DNA from: JANNGC01 sp043757045
GTDB taxonomy: Bacteria; Verrucomicrobiota; Verrucomicrobiia; Limisphaerales; SIBH01
NCBI GenBank assembly: GCA_043757045.1
Contig: JAYVQC010000266.1
Location: 1-43,815, forward strand
Direction: 5' to 3'
Length of the DNA stretch: 43,815 bases
The first letter of the stretch is position 1; each line of letters starts with the position of its first letter. This document shows positions 1-7,786 of this stretch, in pieces. Below the pieces are notes generated by a model. That model worked only from the letters and a program-made list of their open reading frames with translations, searched no databases and was not told the origin of the DNA. The translations under genes and the position numbers were made by a program.

Positions 1-69
1 ATCGGGGCCATCGCCAGCAAACAAGGCCCCCCGAGCGACCTTTTCCAACGGCCAGTCACCGCCATTTGA
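1..69 (+). CDS. Possible 3' end of a gene cut by the window edge
   Basis: Frame 1 is open from the first base and ends with TGA at 67-69 (last residues QRPVTAI). Third codon positions are mostly G or C, as in the real genes here. Only 22 codons are visible, so no family can be named. The opposite strand also has an open stretch starting with ATG at 65, so the assignment is weak. Confidence 0.25.
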   Translation: MGAIASKQGPPSDLFQRPVTAI

Positions 70-311
70 AAACCACGCTTTATTCAGCGTCTCCCTAAGT
101 TTCCGCGTTGAGAGAAGTCGTCCGCGTTGTTGCGGGCTACCGCTCTTTCAGTCCCAACAAGTGTAACCGCGCGGGCTCGATGACGAAGGCCGCGCGTGAA
201 TTGATTCAGCCCAATCACATGGAGCGCCAAGGCAGAAGCCCGCACCCCACGGCGAGGAGGAAAAATCGTCGGGTGATCATGGAAATTCCTAAAGTCATCA
301 ATCAACCGCGT
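70..311. other. Gap with no supported gene
   Basis: About 240 bases lie between the possible partial gene and the stop of the TIM-barrel gene. A 73-codon minus-strand frame spans 84-305 but has no recognisable domain and no convincing start. I see no terminator-like hairpin, RNA gene or long repeat. Confidence 0.4.
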
Positions 312-1211
312 TCACACATCACAAATTTCCACGGCCTGCCTCAGCGACGCGATCTTGTCCGCGCGCTTGGGGATGAATTCCTGCGCGACGTGGCCCTTGT
401 ATCCGGTGTCGAGGATGGCCTTCATCACGGCGGGGTAATTGATCTCCTGCGTGTCATCAATCTCGTTGCGGCCCGGCACGCCGCCGGTGTGGTAGTGCGC
501 GATGTAGGGCGCGAACTTTTTGATCCGTACGATGAGATCACCTTCCAGGATCTGCCTGTGGTAGATGTCGTAGAGCAGCTTGAAGCGCTCGGAGCCGATG
601 GCCTTGGCAAGCTCGACGCCCCACTCGGTGTGATCGCATTGGTAGTCCCGGTGGTTCACGCGGCTGTTCAGGAGTTCCATCACGATGTTGACCTTGGCCT
701 TCTCCGCCGCGGCCATGATGCGCTTGAGACCTTGCGCGCAATTCTTGATGCCCACGTCATCCGCCAAACCATCGCGGTTGCCGGAGAAGCAAATGAGATT
801 CGTGAAGCCCGCGTCGGCCACCTGCTGGATGCGCTGCTCGTAGGCCGTCACGAGTTTGTCGTGGTGCTCCACGCGATTCCATGCCCGCTCGATGCCGCCG
901 AGTTTATCAATGACGGGATTGCTCACCATCGCGCAGGTCAGGCCATGCTTTTTCAGCGTGGCGAAATCGTCACCCGGATTAAGCAGTTCAATCGAGGTAA
1001 GGCCCATCGCCTTGCCCGCGACGCACAGGTCTTCAAGCGAGATACTCGGGTAACACCATTTGCAAACGGAGTGGTGAACGCGACCTTTCATCGCGGGCGC
1101 GGCGGCATCGGCGGCGAAGAGACGTTGCGCGAGCGAGGCGGCGGTGGCAGCGAGGCAGGTGGTGCTGGCGATTCGGGTGAGAGCAGAGCGGCGGGTGAGT
1201 TGAGTTTTCAT
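312..1211 (-). CDS. Exported sugar-phosphate-isomerase-like TIM barrel (hydroxypyruvate isomerase-like)
   Basis: A 299-residue protein of the xylose-isomerase-like TIM-barrel superfamily, closest in look to hydroxypyruvate isomerase (Hyi), which interconverts hydroxypyruvate and tartronate semialdehyde. Residues 1-34 look like a twin-arginine signal (TRRSALTR, then an Ala-rich stretch ending FAADAAAP), so the enzyme is probably exported. Likely metal-binding or catalytic residues are E179 (VMELLNSR), D215 (LLYDIYHRQ), H241 (HYHTGG) and E278 (HVAQEF). The longer upstream frame lacks sense; the ATG at 1211 puts the signal at the N-terminus. Exported members of this family are common in Planctomycetes and Verrucomicrobia, and their substrates are mostly unknown. 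It is divergent from the amidohydrolase at 1421. Fold is confident, substrate is not. Confidence 0.85.
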   Translation of the reverse strand: MKTQLTRRSALTRIASTTCLAATAASLAQRLFAADAAAPAMKGRVHHSVCKWCYPSISLEDLCVAGKAMGLTSIELLNPGDDFATLKKHGLTCAMVSNPVIDKLGGIERAWNRVEHHDKLVTAYEQRIQQVADAGFTNLICFSGNRDGLADDVGIKNCAQGLKRIMAAAEKAKVNIVMELLNSRVNHRDYQCDHTEWGVELAKAIGSERFKLLYDIYHRQILEGDLIVRIKKFAPYIAHYHTGGVPGRNEIDDTQEINYPAVMKAILDTGYKGHVAQEFIPKRADKIASLRQAVEICDV

Positions 1212-1306
1212 GGCTTCGGTGATTTGTGAAGATAGTGCGCGGAGCAGGCGTGGCGTCAAACGGCAATTGCCACGCCGAATGACCAGTGTGCGATGCAGAG
1301 AATTTT

Positions 1307-1335
1307 CCTTCTCGACCTTGGCAGCCTTGGCGTGA
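1307..1335 (-). repeat. Dispersed GCAAAG-type repeat, copy in a divergent promoter region
   Basis: The 29 bases here match the arm at 35431-35459 in 24 positions. The minus-strand reading begins tcacgccaagg and ends gagaagg. It lies between the two divergent starts at 1211 and 1421, so it is in or near their promoters. Confidence 0.6.
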
Positions 1336-1420
1336 GGCAAACCCTTCCTCCCGCAAAGTGACGGCAAACTCCAAAAAGCAGGTGCGTATCCACGGCCTCT
1401 TCGATAGCGTCTGCTCGTCA

Positions 1421-2686
1421 ATGAATCCCCTCGCGACAGAACTGGTGCGCGATCAGGTAGCCGCCGCGGTCGAAGAGGCCGTGGCGCGCACGCCGGTCTC
1501 AGACATTCACACGCACCTCTACGATCCGGCGTTTGGGAAGCTCCTGCTGTGGGGTATTGATGAAGTGCTCACCTACCACTACCTCGTGGCCGAGTCGTTC
1601 CGTTACTTGGATTTGCCGTTCGAGAAATTTTGGGCGCTGCCCAAGGCGCGGCAGGCGGACCTGATTTGGGAACAATTGTTCATCAAGAACTCTCCCGTCT
1701 CGGAATCCTGCCGGGGTGTCATCACCACGCTCAATGCGCTGGGCCTCGATGTCCGCAAGCGCGACCTGAACGCCGTGCGCTCGTGGTTCGCCGAGTGGGA
1801 AGTTGAGGACTACACCACACACTGCATGGAACTGGCCAACGTGCGCTCCATCTGCATGACGAACTCGCCGTTCGACGACGACGAGCGCCCCGTGTGGGAT
1901 CACGGTTTCGCGCGCGACCCGCGTTTCACCTCCGGGCTGCGCATCGACCCGCTGCTGCTCTCGTGGCAATCCACCGCCGCCCAACTGTCGCGATGGGGCT
2001 ACAATGTGAGCAGTGATTTGACCGCCCACACCTTCAGCGAAGTACGCCGCTTCCTGCGCACTTGGACCGAGCGGATGAATCCGCGTTTCGTGATGGTCTC
2101 GCTCAGTCCCGACTTTGAATTTCCGGGCCAGCACGAATGCGCGATGCTGATCGAGAAGGCTGTGGTGCCACACTGCCGTGAGTTCGGGCTGCCCTTCGCC
2201 GTGATGCCCGGCGTGCGGCGGCAGGTGAATCCCGAGTTGCGCCTGGCTGGCGACGGCCTCGGCTACACCGACCTCAGCGCGCTGCAAAATCTTTGCGCAC
2301 AATTTCCCGACACCAAGTTCATCGCCACCGTGCTCGCGCGTGAGAACCAGCACGAGTTGTGCGTCCTGGCGCGAAAGTTCCGCAACCTCCACATCTTCGG
2401 CTGCTGGTGGTTCCTGAACAATCCGAGCCTCATTGACGAGATGACGCGCATGCGCCTCGAACTTCTCGGCCTTAGCTTTACGCCCCAGCATTCGGACGCG
2501 CGCGTGCTCGATCAACTGATTTACAAGTGGACCCACTCGCGCCAGGTCATCAGCCGCGTGCTGGTGGAGAAGTATGGCGACCTCGCCGCCACCGGCTGGG
2601 TGCCGAGCCGCGAAGAAATCCAGCGCGACGTGAAGAAGCTTTTCGGCGGCGCGTTCGATGAATTCTGCGCGCTCTCGCTGAAGTGA
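1421..2686 (+). CDS. Uronate isomerase-like amidohydrolase
   Basis: A 421-residue protein resembling the glucuronate/uronate isomerase (UxaC) branch of the amidohydrolase superfamily. Near the N-terminus it has the metal-binding HxH motif (DIHTHLYDP, H30 and H32), and the line KLLLWGIDEVLTYHYL that follows is typical of these proteins. UxaC converts glucuronate or galacturonate to fructuronate or tagaturonate. The short version found in Planctomycetes and Verrucomicrobia is only distantly related, so the substrate is uncertain. The ATG at 1421 was chosen because upstream codons are repeat-derived and unlike the family. No signal peptide is visible, so it is cytoplasmic. Its divergent neighbour is an exported isomerase-like protein, which suggests sugar-acid metabolism, but that is inference. 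Confidence 0.8.
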   Translation: MNPLATELVRDQVAAAVEEAVARTPVSDIHTHLYDPAFGKLLLWGIDEVLTYHYLVAESFRYLDLPFEKFWALPKARQADLIWEQLFIKNSPVSESCRGVITTLNALGLDVRKRDLNAVRSWFAEWEVEDYTTHCMELANVRSICMTNSPFDDDERPVWDHGFARDPRFTSGLRIDPLLLSWQSTAAQLSRWGYNVSSDLTAHTFSEVRRFLRTWTERMNPRFVMVSLSPDFEFPGQHECAMLIEKAVVPHCREFGLPFAVMPGVRRQVNPELRLAGDGLGYTDLSALQNLCAQFPDTKFIATVLARENQHELCVLARKFRNLHIFGCWWFLNNPSLIDEMTRMRLELLGLSFTPQHSDARVLDQLIYKWTHSRQVISRVLVEKYGDLAATGWVPSREEIQRDVKKLFGGAFDEFCALSLK

Positions 2687-2761
2687 CCGCCCGCGCGAAC
2701 GCCCGCGCGAAACTTTTAGATAAGCTTAGGTTGCGTCACGAGAGGGGAGATAAGGTGCCGG

Positions 2762-2941
2762 ATGAATTCAATGGAAACGTACTCCTGCCTCCGCGACCTC
2801 CAAGTAGTTCCCACCGTGCCGCGCATCACCGAAGCGGAAATCACCGAGTTGCTGAAACGAAAACTCATCCTCCGCGCCGAGAAGACCGGCGGCATCTGGC
2901 TCACGCAACTCGGCGTCTATACCAAGACCGGGCAGGTTTAG
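2762..2941 (+). CDS. Small hypothetical protein, possible winged-helix fragment
   Basis: A 59-codon frame from ATG 2762 to TAG 2939-2941. The product runs from an N-terminal METYSCLRDL through an amphipathic stretch (ITEAEITELLKRKLILRAE) to GGIWLTQLGVYTKTG. That resembles the recognition helix and beta-wing of a small winged-helix domain. Third positions are GC-rich like neighbouring genes. A purine-rich GGGGAGATAAGG lies just upstream. No specific family is recognised. It may be a real small gene or a remnant. Confidence 0.45.
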   Translation: MNSMETYSCLRDLQVVPTVPRITEAEITELLKRKLILRAEKTGGIWLTQLGVYTKTGQV

Positions 2942-3507
2942 CAGAGGCGCAGTTTCCTCGGGCTTTTTTCCTTCGTCGTTTCCGCCTGTCACTTCACGCG
3001 GGACGAGGAGCGGAGTTTCCGTGGGGTGGTGCCTCGGCTCGCCATCAACAGGAATGACGAACGCCGCTTTTCAGACGAGACATCACTCCATGCACTCCAT
3101 GGTGGAGAAAGTTTCCCTGGCTGCGGAACGAACGTGGAAAAATAATTTTTCCGCAAATGAGTTTCCGGTCTTGAGAAATTTTTTCGCGCGCCGATAGTTT
3201 CGTTGTCGCCGCGAGGTGACATCGCTCTTTGACTGCGCAAGCAGGAAAACAATTTAACCCTGCCTATGCTCGTGTATCGAAGCCACATCCTTGGACCGTA
3301 ATGACGAAACACGGGGCCCTTCATTATCAGCAGCCGCCAACAGGCCTTTACTGGACGTTGAACGCTGTCGAAGCCGGTCCCACTTGTCCATAAGACGTTC
3401 AACGGAACTGCTTCCCACGGCATTCACGGCGGGGTTTTTCTTTGGCCGACCGGCGCGGTCGAATCCGGGCTTGCCACGTCGGCCTCCAATCCCTTAAGCC
3501 CCGCCGG
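2942..3507. other. 566-base gap with a palindrome and a promoter-like site
   Basis: No gene is convincing here; a 144-codon minus-strand frame at 2989-3423 is basic and low in sense. Visible features are a T-run after a weak 4-bp hairpin near 2943-2972, a perfect AT-rich palindrome at 3136-3152 (GGAAAAAT-A-ATTTTTCC), and a sigma-70-like promoter at 3229-3258. The stretch after the promoter is about 240 bases before the next ATG, enough for a long leader or a small RNA. Confidence 0.4.
3229..3258 (+). promoter_or_regulatory. Possible sigma-70 promoter
   Basis: TTGACT at 3229-3234, an 18-base spacer, and TTTAAC at 3253-3258. It lies in a locally AT-richer stretch about 250 bases upstream of the gene at 3508, so it would give either a long leader or a separate small transcript. 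Confidence 0.35.
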
Positions 3508-3897
3508 ATGAAATCAGCTTCTGTAAAACAATTCGTAGCGTTGCGTGCCGCCCTCCTCAATGAGAAGGCCCAGCTCGAAGCCCGGCTCAAAGAAATTTGC
3601 GCCGGTCTCGAAATGACGGCGCCTGCGGCCGCTGCGCCCGCCAAGTCCGTCGTTCTCGGTCGCCCCCCGAAGAAGAAACGCGCCGCGCGCGTCGAAAACA
3701 CGATGTCGCTCTACGAGGCCGTGGCTAAGGCCGTGGCCGCCAAGCCGCTGACCAAACCGGAAATTCTCAAGGCCATTGATGGCCTCGGCTACAAGTTCTC
3801 GGCGTCCAATCCCATGATGTCGCTGAACACGCTGGTCTATACGCCGGGCAAATTGAAGAAGCACCCCGGTGGCAAGTGGGGTTCCGCGAAGAAGTAA
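3508..3897 (+). CDS. Coiled-coil plus winged-helix-like protein, function unknown
   Basis: 129 residues. Residues 1-35 form a likely coiled coil (LLNEKAQLEARLKEICAGLE), 36-65 an Ala/Pro then basic linker (GRPPKKKRAARVE), and 66-129 an alpha-beta segment (LTKPEILKAIDGLGYKF, SLNTLVYTPGKLKKHPGG) that resembles winged-helix domains of the HARE-HTH or HB1 type. Such basic linkers and winged helices suggest DNA binding, but the role is unknown. The ATG at 3508 removes a low-sense N-terminal extension. hisF follows 52 bases downstream on the same strand, with its own strong ribosome binding site. Confidence 0.7.
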   Translation: MKSASVKQFVALRAALLNEKAQLEARLKEICAGLEMTAPAAAAPAKSVVLGRPPKKKRAARVENTMSLYEAVAKAVAAKPLTKPEILKAIDGLGYKFSASNPMMSLNTLVYTPGKLKKHPGGKWGSAKK

Positions 3898-3949
3898 TTC
3901 GCGGCCATAGACAACCTGTCTCCCTCCCCGGTGCGGGAGGTGTTTCACG

Positions 3950-4726
3950 ATGCTCGCCAAACGCGTCATTCCCTGCCTCGACGTTCACGACGGACAAGTC
4001 ACGCGCGGCGTGCAGTTCGGTCGCGCCGAGGCGGGCGAACTCCGCAACGTGGGCGATCCCGTCGCCCTGGCCGTGCGCTACAACGAGCAGGGCGCGGACG
4101 AAATGGTCTTCTTCGACATCACGGCCAGCGCGCACGGACGCGCGACGATCATTAATGTCATCGAACGCACCGCTGACCAGTGCTTCATGCCGCTCACCGT
4201 GGGCGGCGGCATTCGCGCCGTCGAGGACATGCACCAGATGCTGATGGCGGGCGCGGACAAGGTGAGCATCAACTCCTCCGCGCTCGCCACGCCCGAACTC
4301 ATCCGCGCCGGCGCGGAGAAATTCGGCAGCCAGTGCATCGTCGTTTCCATTGATTGCAAGCGCACCGCGCCCGGACGCTGGGAAGTTTTTTCGCATGGCG
4401 GACGCAAGGCCACGGGACTCGAAACGGTCGAGTGGGCCACGCGCGCCGTGGCGCTCGGCGCGGGCGAGATCGTGCTGAACAGCATTGATGCCGACGGCAC
4501 GAAGGCGGGCTTCGATTTGGAAATCACCCGGCGCATCAGCGAATCCGTGGGCGTGCCCGTCGTCGCCAGCGGCGGCGCGGGCAGTCTTGAACACATGGCG
4601 GACGTGCTGGAGCAAGGGCGGGCGGACGCCGTGCTGGCCGCGAGCATCTTTCACTTTGGCGAGTTCACGGTGGGACAGGTGAAGGAGTATCTGGCCGGGC
4701 GCAACATTCCCGTGCGGCTGGTTTAA
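3950..4726 (+). CDS. hisF: Imidazole glycerol phosphate synthase, cyclase subunit HisF
   Basis: 258 residues, the normal length for HisF. It is the (beta-alpha)8 cyclase that joins ammonia from HisH to PRFAR, giving IGP and AICAR in histidine synthesis. The N-terminal KRVIPCLDV motif carries catalytic D11, and SIDCKR carries D135, equivalent to the second catalytic aspartate. Phosphate-binding loops (TVGGGIRA, VASGGAGS) are intact. A strong Shine-Dalgarno (GGGAGGT, 3936-3942) sits 7 bases before ATG 3950. No other his gene is in the window, so it is separated from hisH and the rest of the pathway here. Confidence 0.97.
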   Translation: MLAKRVIPCLDVHDGQVTRGVQFGRAEAGELRNVGDPVALAVRYNEQGADEMVFFDITASAHGRATIINVIERTADQCFMPLTVGGGIRAVEDMHQMLMAGADKVSINSSALATPELIRAGAEKFGSQCIVVSIDCKRTAPGRWEVFSHGGRKATGLETVEWATRAVALGAGEIVLNSIDADGTKAGFDLEITRRISESVGVPVVASGGAGSLEHMADVLEQGRADAVLAASIFHFGEFTVGQVKEYLAGRNIPVRLV

Positions 4727-4847
4727 TCCAACTCGGCGCGGTGGTGTTCACGGTGCTGCCGAAGAAGTGAAGCTCCACGCGTGTGGCGAGGGCGGGCGTG
4801 AAATCAAACTTGCACTCACCCGGCGCGGCCCTTGAACTCCGCGCGCC

Positions 4848-5762
4848 ATGTGGCCGGCGTTTTTAACCACCATTTTCTTTTCCATCTCCGCCGTCTGCGC
4901 GCAGCGGACCAGCAAGGTGCTGGGCGGCGTGCAGGCAAACTTCTGGCGCGTGCTGCTCGCCACTGCGTTGCTCGCGCTCTGGGCGCACACGTTCGGGCAG
5001 GGGTTGATCGGCAAAGCTTTGCCGATGTTTCTCCTGAGTGGCCTGCTCGGCTTCGGTCTCGGCGACATCGCACTGTATCAGGCGTTGCCACGTCTCGGCT
5101 CGCGGCTCTCCATTTTGATCGTGCATTGCCTGGCCGCGCCGTTTGCGGCGGCGACGGAGTGGCTGTGGTTCGACACGAAAATGACCGGGATGGAAATGGG
5201 CGGCGCGGCCTTGATTCTCGGCGGTGTGGCGCTGGCGATTGCGCCGGGCAAGCACCTCGACATTTCCAAACGTGTCTTCTGGATCGGCGTGGCCTACGGC
5301 GTGGTCGCGGCACTAGGGCAGGGGATGGGTGCGGTCTTCAGCGGTCACGCCTCGCGCGTGGACGCGGCGGCCGGCACACCGGTGGATGGCGGCACGGCGG
5401 CGTATCAACGCATCCTCGCGGGACTGGCGGTAGCGGTGGTTTTTTGGCTCGGGATGAAATTTAAAAAATCCACCACGGCTCCTGCTCTCAACTCTCAACC
5501 CTCAACCCTCAACTCCTCCGCCCCCATCTGGCCCTGGGTCGTGGTCAACGCCCTCTCCGGCCCCGCCATCGGCGTCGCCTGCTACCAATGGGCGCTGATG
5601 ACCGAAAAGTCCGGCGTCGTCCTGCCCATTGTCGCGCTGACGCCGCTCGTCATCATTCCCTTCTCACGCTACGTCGAAGGTGAGCGCCCGACGCTGCGCT
5701 CGCTTGCAGGCGGACTCGTGGCCGTGGCGGGCGTGGTGGTGCTGCGGTTGGCGGTGTCGTAG
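4848..5762 (+). CDS. EamA/DMT-family membrane transporter
   Basis: 304 residues with about ten hydrophobic segments in two repeated halves, as expected of drug/metabolite transporter superfamily proteins with two EamA domains. The second half ends GERPTLRSLAGGLVAVAGVVVL, typical of the family. The substrate cannot be predicted. Between the two halves, about residues 212-224, lies a low-complexity insert coded by a CTCAAC-type repeat (peptide ALNSQPSTLN), which is also found in LeuA in this window. The stop TAG is the first triplet of a palindromic repeat (5760-5839). The start ATG at 4848 leads directly into the first membrane segment. Confidence 0.88.
   Translation: MWPAFLTTIFFSISAVCAQRTSKVLGGVQANFWRVLLATALLALWAHTFGQGLIGKALPMFLLSGLLGFGLGDIALYQALPRLGSRLSILIVHCLAAPFAAATEWLWFDTKMTGMEMGGAALILGGVALAIAPGKHLDISKRVFWIGVAYGVVAALGQGMGAVFSGHASRVDAAAGTPVDGGTAAYQRILAGLAVAVVFWLGMKFKKSTTAPALNSQPSTLNSSAPIWPWVVVNALSGPAIGVACYQWALMTEKSGVVLPIVALTPLVIIPFSRYVEGERPTLRSLAGGLVAVAGVVVLRLAVS
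5484..5516 (+). repeat. In-frame CTCAAC-type repeat inside the EamA gene
   Basis: Tandem ctcaac-like units (begins gctctcaactctcaacc) inside the coding sequence. The first 17 bases are identical to those at 14742-14758 in leuA. They encode the decapeptide ALNSQPSTLN in both genes. Confidence 0.85.
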
Positions 5763-5839
5763 CGGCGCGTCGGCAGACCGCCGCCATAATTTCCCCGCCT
5801 CAATTTTTCGAATGGCGGCGCTCTGCCGAGACGCCGCTA
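5760..5839. repeat. Long inverted repeat (REP-like), overlapping a stop codon
   Basis: Two 28-base arms (5760-5787 and 5812-5839) are reverse complements with 3 mismatches, separated by a 24-base AT-richer loop. The left arm starts with the TAG that ends the transporter. The core is tagcggcg...gccgccat. It could form a stable hairpin in the 3' UTR. Confidence 0.85.
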
Positions 5840-5897
5840 CGGGATGGGTTGAAGAAATTCATTTCGCCACGCGTCGGGTTTTGCCTAAATCAATTTT

Positions 5898-7238
5898 ATG
5901 AAATCACTTCCCACGCTCTCACGGATTCTTTCCGTCGGACTTTTGGCGGTCCTGGTCGGCGGTTGCGCCACGGCGCAGGACCGAGACTCGCGCTACGTTT
6001 CCCTCTTCAACGGCACCGACCTCACGGGCTGGCGCGGCGGCGACACTTACGATCATCGCAAGCTACTCGCTCTGCCGGACGACAAGCGCGCCGAGCAAAT
6101 CGAGAAGTGGAACAAGTCCATGCTGGCCAAGAACGACAAGACCGGAAAATCCCACTGGTATGTCGAGAACGAGGAACTGGTGAACGACGGCCTCGGCGCT
6201 TACGCCACGACGGAAAAGGACTACGGCGATTTCGAGCTGCTCCTCGAATACAAGACCGTGGCGCGCGCCGACTCGGGCGTTTACCTCCGGGGCTGCCCGC
6301 AGGTGCAAATCTGGGACTTCACCGAGACCAACAAATTTTCCCTCGGCGCGGACAAGGGCAGCGGCGGCTTGTGGAATAACAGCCCCGGCGCACCCGGCAA
6401 AGACCCGCTCGTCTTTGCCGACCATCCCTTCGGCGAATGGAACAAGTTCCGCATCCTCATGGTCGGCTCGCGCGTGAGCATCTGGCTGAATGGCAAGCTC
6501 ACCGTGGACCACGCGCTCATGGAAAATTATTACGACCGCAAGTCGAGTGTGCCGGCGCGCGGCCCGATTCAGCTCCAGACCCACGGCGGCGAGATTCGCT
6601 GGCGCAACATCAAGCTGCGCGAAATCGGCGGCGTGGAAGCGAACAAGATTTTCGCGAGCCACGGCGGCAAAGATTTCGCGTCCGTCTTCAACGGTCGCGA
6701 CTTCACCGGCTGGGCTGGTCCCGTGGACAACTACATCGTGACCAACGGCGCGGTCATGTGCCTGCCCGGCAAAGGCGGAACGATTTACACCAAGGACCAG
6801 TTCAGCGACTTCGTCGTGCGCCTGGAATTCAAAGTCCCCTCGGGCGGCAACAACGGACTCGCGTTGCGCTATCCCGGCCAAGGCGACACCGCTTACGTGG
6901 GCCTCTGCGAGTTGCAGATCCTGGACGACGATTACGACAAGGTGAAGGGCAAGATTGATCCGCGCCAGGCCCACGGCTCGGCTTACGGCATGGCGGCGGC
7001 GCAGCGCGGCTATCATCGCCCGGTCGGCGAATGGAATTTTCAGGAAGTGACCGTGCAAGGCTCGACCATCAAAACAGAGTTGAACGGCGTGCTCATCCTC
7101 AACACTGACCTCTCAAAGATCACGAACTACATGGCGAACAGCCCGCACCCCGGGAAGAACAACACCAGCGGCCACTTCGGTTTCGCGGGCCACAACGATC
7201 CCGTCGCCTTCCGCAACGTGCAGATCAAGAAGCTGTAG
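5898..7238 (+). CDS. Lipoprotein with two DUF1080 (3-keto-disaccharide hydrolase) domains
   Basis: 446 residues. A lipoprotein signal ends at C23 (LVGGC), so the protein is probably anchored in an envelope membrane facing outward or into the periplasm. Two DUF1080/PF06439 beta-sandwich domains follow, about 33-240 (begins SLFNGTDLTGWRGG, with SGVYLRGCPQVQIWD) and 250-446 (begins SVFNGRDFTGWAG, with GLALRYPG and ELQILDD). Members of this family act on glycans, and some are 3-keto-glycoside hydrolases or lyases; the activity of this copy is inferred only. It stands alone, between a transporter and a small membrane protein. Multi-copy DUF1080 proteins are typical of Verrucomicrobia and Planctomycetes. 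Confidence 0.88.
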   Translation: MKSLPTLSRILSVGLLAVLVGGCATAQDRDSRYVSLFNGTDLTGWRGGDTYDHRKLLALPDDKRAEQIEKWNKSMLAKNDKTGKSHWYVENEELVNDGLGAYATTEKDYGDFELLLEYKTVARADSGVYLRGCPQVQIWDFTETNKFSLGADKGSGGLWNNSPGAPGKDPLVFADHPFGEWNKFRILMVGSRVSIWLNGKLTVDHALMENYYDRKSSVPARGPIQLQTHGGEIRWRNIKLREIGGVEANKIFASHGGKDFASVFNGRDFTGWAGPVDNYIVTNGAVMCLPGKGGTIYTKDQFSDFVVRLEFKVPSGGNNGLALRYPGQGDTAYVGLCELQILDDDYDKVKGKIDPRQAHGSAYGMAAAQRGYHRPVGEWNFQEVTVQGSTIKTELNGVLILNTDLSKITNYMANSPHPGKNNTSGHFGFAGHNDPVAFRNVQIKKL

Positions 7239-7252
7239 TTCTTTTGGCGACT

Positions 7253-7738
7253 GTTAGGCGGCGATCGCCCCATGCTCGCAAAAATTACATCCCCACCTGA
7301 ATGGGTTGTTGTGATTACGCTAGTGACCGTTTGGGTGCTGGTGGCATGGCGGATCTTCCATGTCTGGAGGTCGCGGCGTAATGAAACACCGACTGAGCCA
7401 CCAAATTATCCGCACTTTGTTTTCGCCAAAATTTACGACCCGGTTCAGCCGCTAGAGCGCGGTGAGAAATACGAAGATCCTCTTTACGATTCATTGGAGC
7501 AGCGAGGTATTGGTCGAGTCAGCGGTGGTGGCACTCAGTTGGACAAGGATGGCAAAATCGAGTGGGTTAGTCTGGAGCTTCAGCTTGCGGACGTTGATGG
7601 TGCCGTAGAGTTCGTTCGTAGCAGGTTGCGAGAGCTTGGCGCACCGGCCGGTTCGATTCTGGAGTTCTCTCGTGAGCAGGAGGACATCACTGTTTCAATT
7701 GTGTGACCACGTCGCCTAACCCTGCGTAGGCTGCCTTG
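7253..7738 (+). mobile_element. Possible solitary integron-like cassette
   Basis: GTTAGGC at 7253-7259 and its exact reverse complement GCCTAAC at 7714-7720 flank one gene in the same direction; with outward bases the match is gttaggcggcg versus cgtcgcctaac. This is the box order of an integron cassette, whose right end would be the G of GTT at 7738. The interval between GCCTAAC and GTT is only 17 bases, shorter than known attC sites, and no integrase is nearby. It may instead be a plain inverted repeat. Confidence 0.3.
7272..7706 (+). CDS. Small single-span membrane protein, function unknown
   Basis: 144 residues. One N-terminal membrane helix (about 10-32, VVVITLVTVWVLVAWRIF) is followed by RSRR, a Pro-rich linker, and a soluble domain. 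That domain begins YPHFVFAKIYDPVQPLERG and ends GSILEFSREQEDITVSIV, resembling a small alpha/beta ferredoxin-like fold, but I recognise no named family. Codon use is less GC-rich than in neighbouring rsmD or the DUF1080 gene, and the gene is bounded by GTTAGGC/GCCTAAC boxes, so it was perhaps acquired. The start is ATG 7272. Confidence 0.65.
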   Translation: MLAKITSPPEWVVVITLVTVWVLVAWRIFHVWRSRRNETPTEPPNYPHFVFAKIYDPVQPLERGEKYEDPLYDSLEQRGIGRVSGGGTQLDKDGKIEWVSLELQLADVDGAVEFVRSRLRELGAPAGSILEFSREQEDITVSIV

Positions 7739-7786
7739 TTCGGCGCCGCGCTTGCGATTGAAGTTGGCTTCCGCCACAACTGGCCG

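Noticed and set aside
108..1229. A 373-codon plus-strand frame over the TIM-barrel gene
   Set aside because: Low in sense and opposite a protein with conserved catalytic residues.
2989..3423. A 144-codon minus-strand frame
   Set aside because: Basic, Ser/Arg-rich, with no domain and poor codon pattern. It is not supported as a gene.
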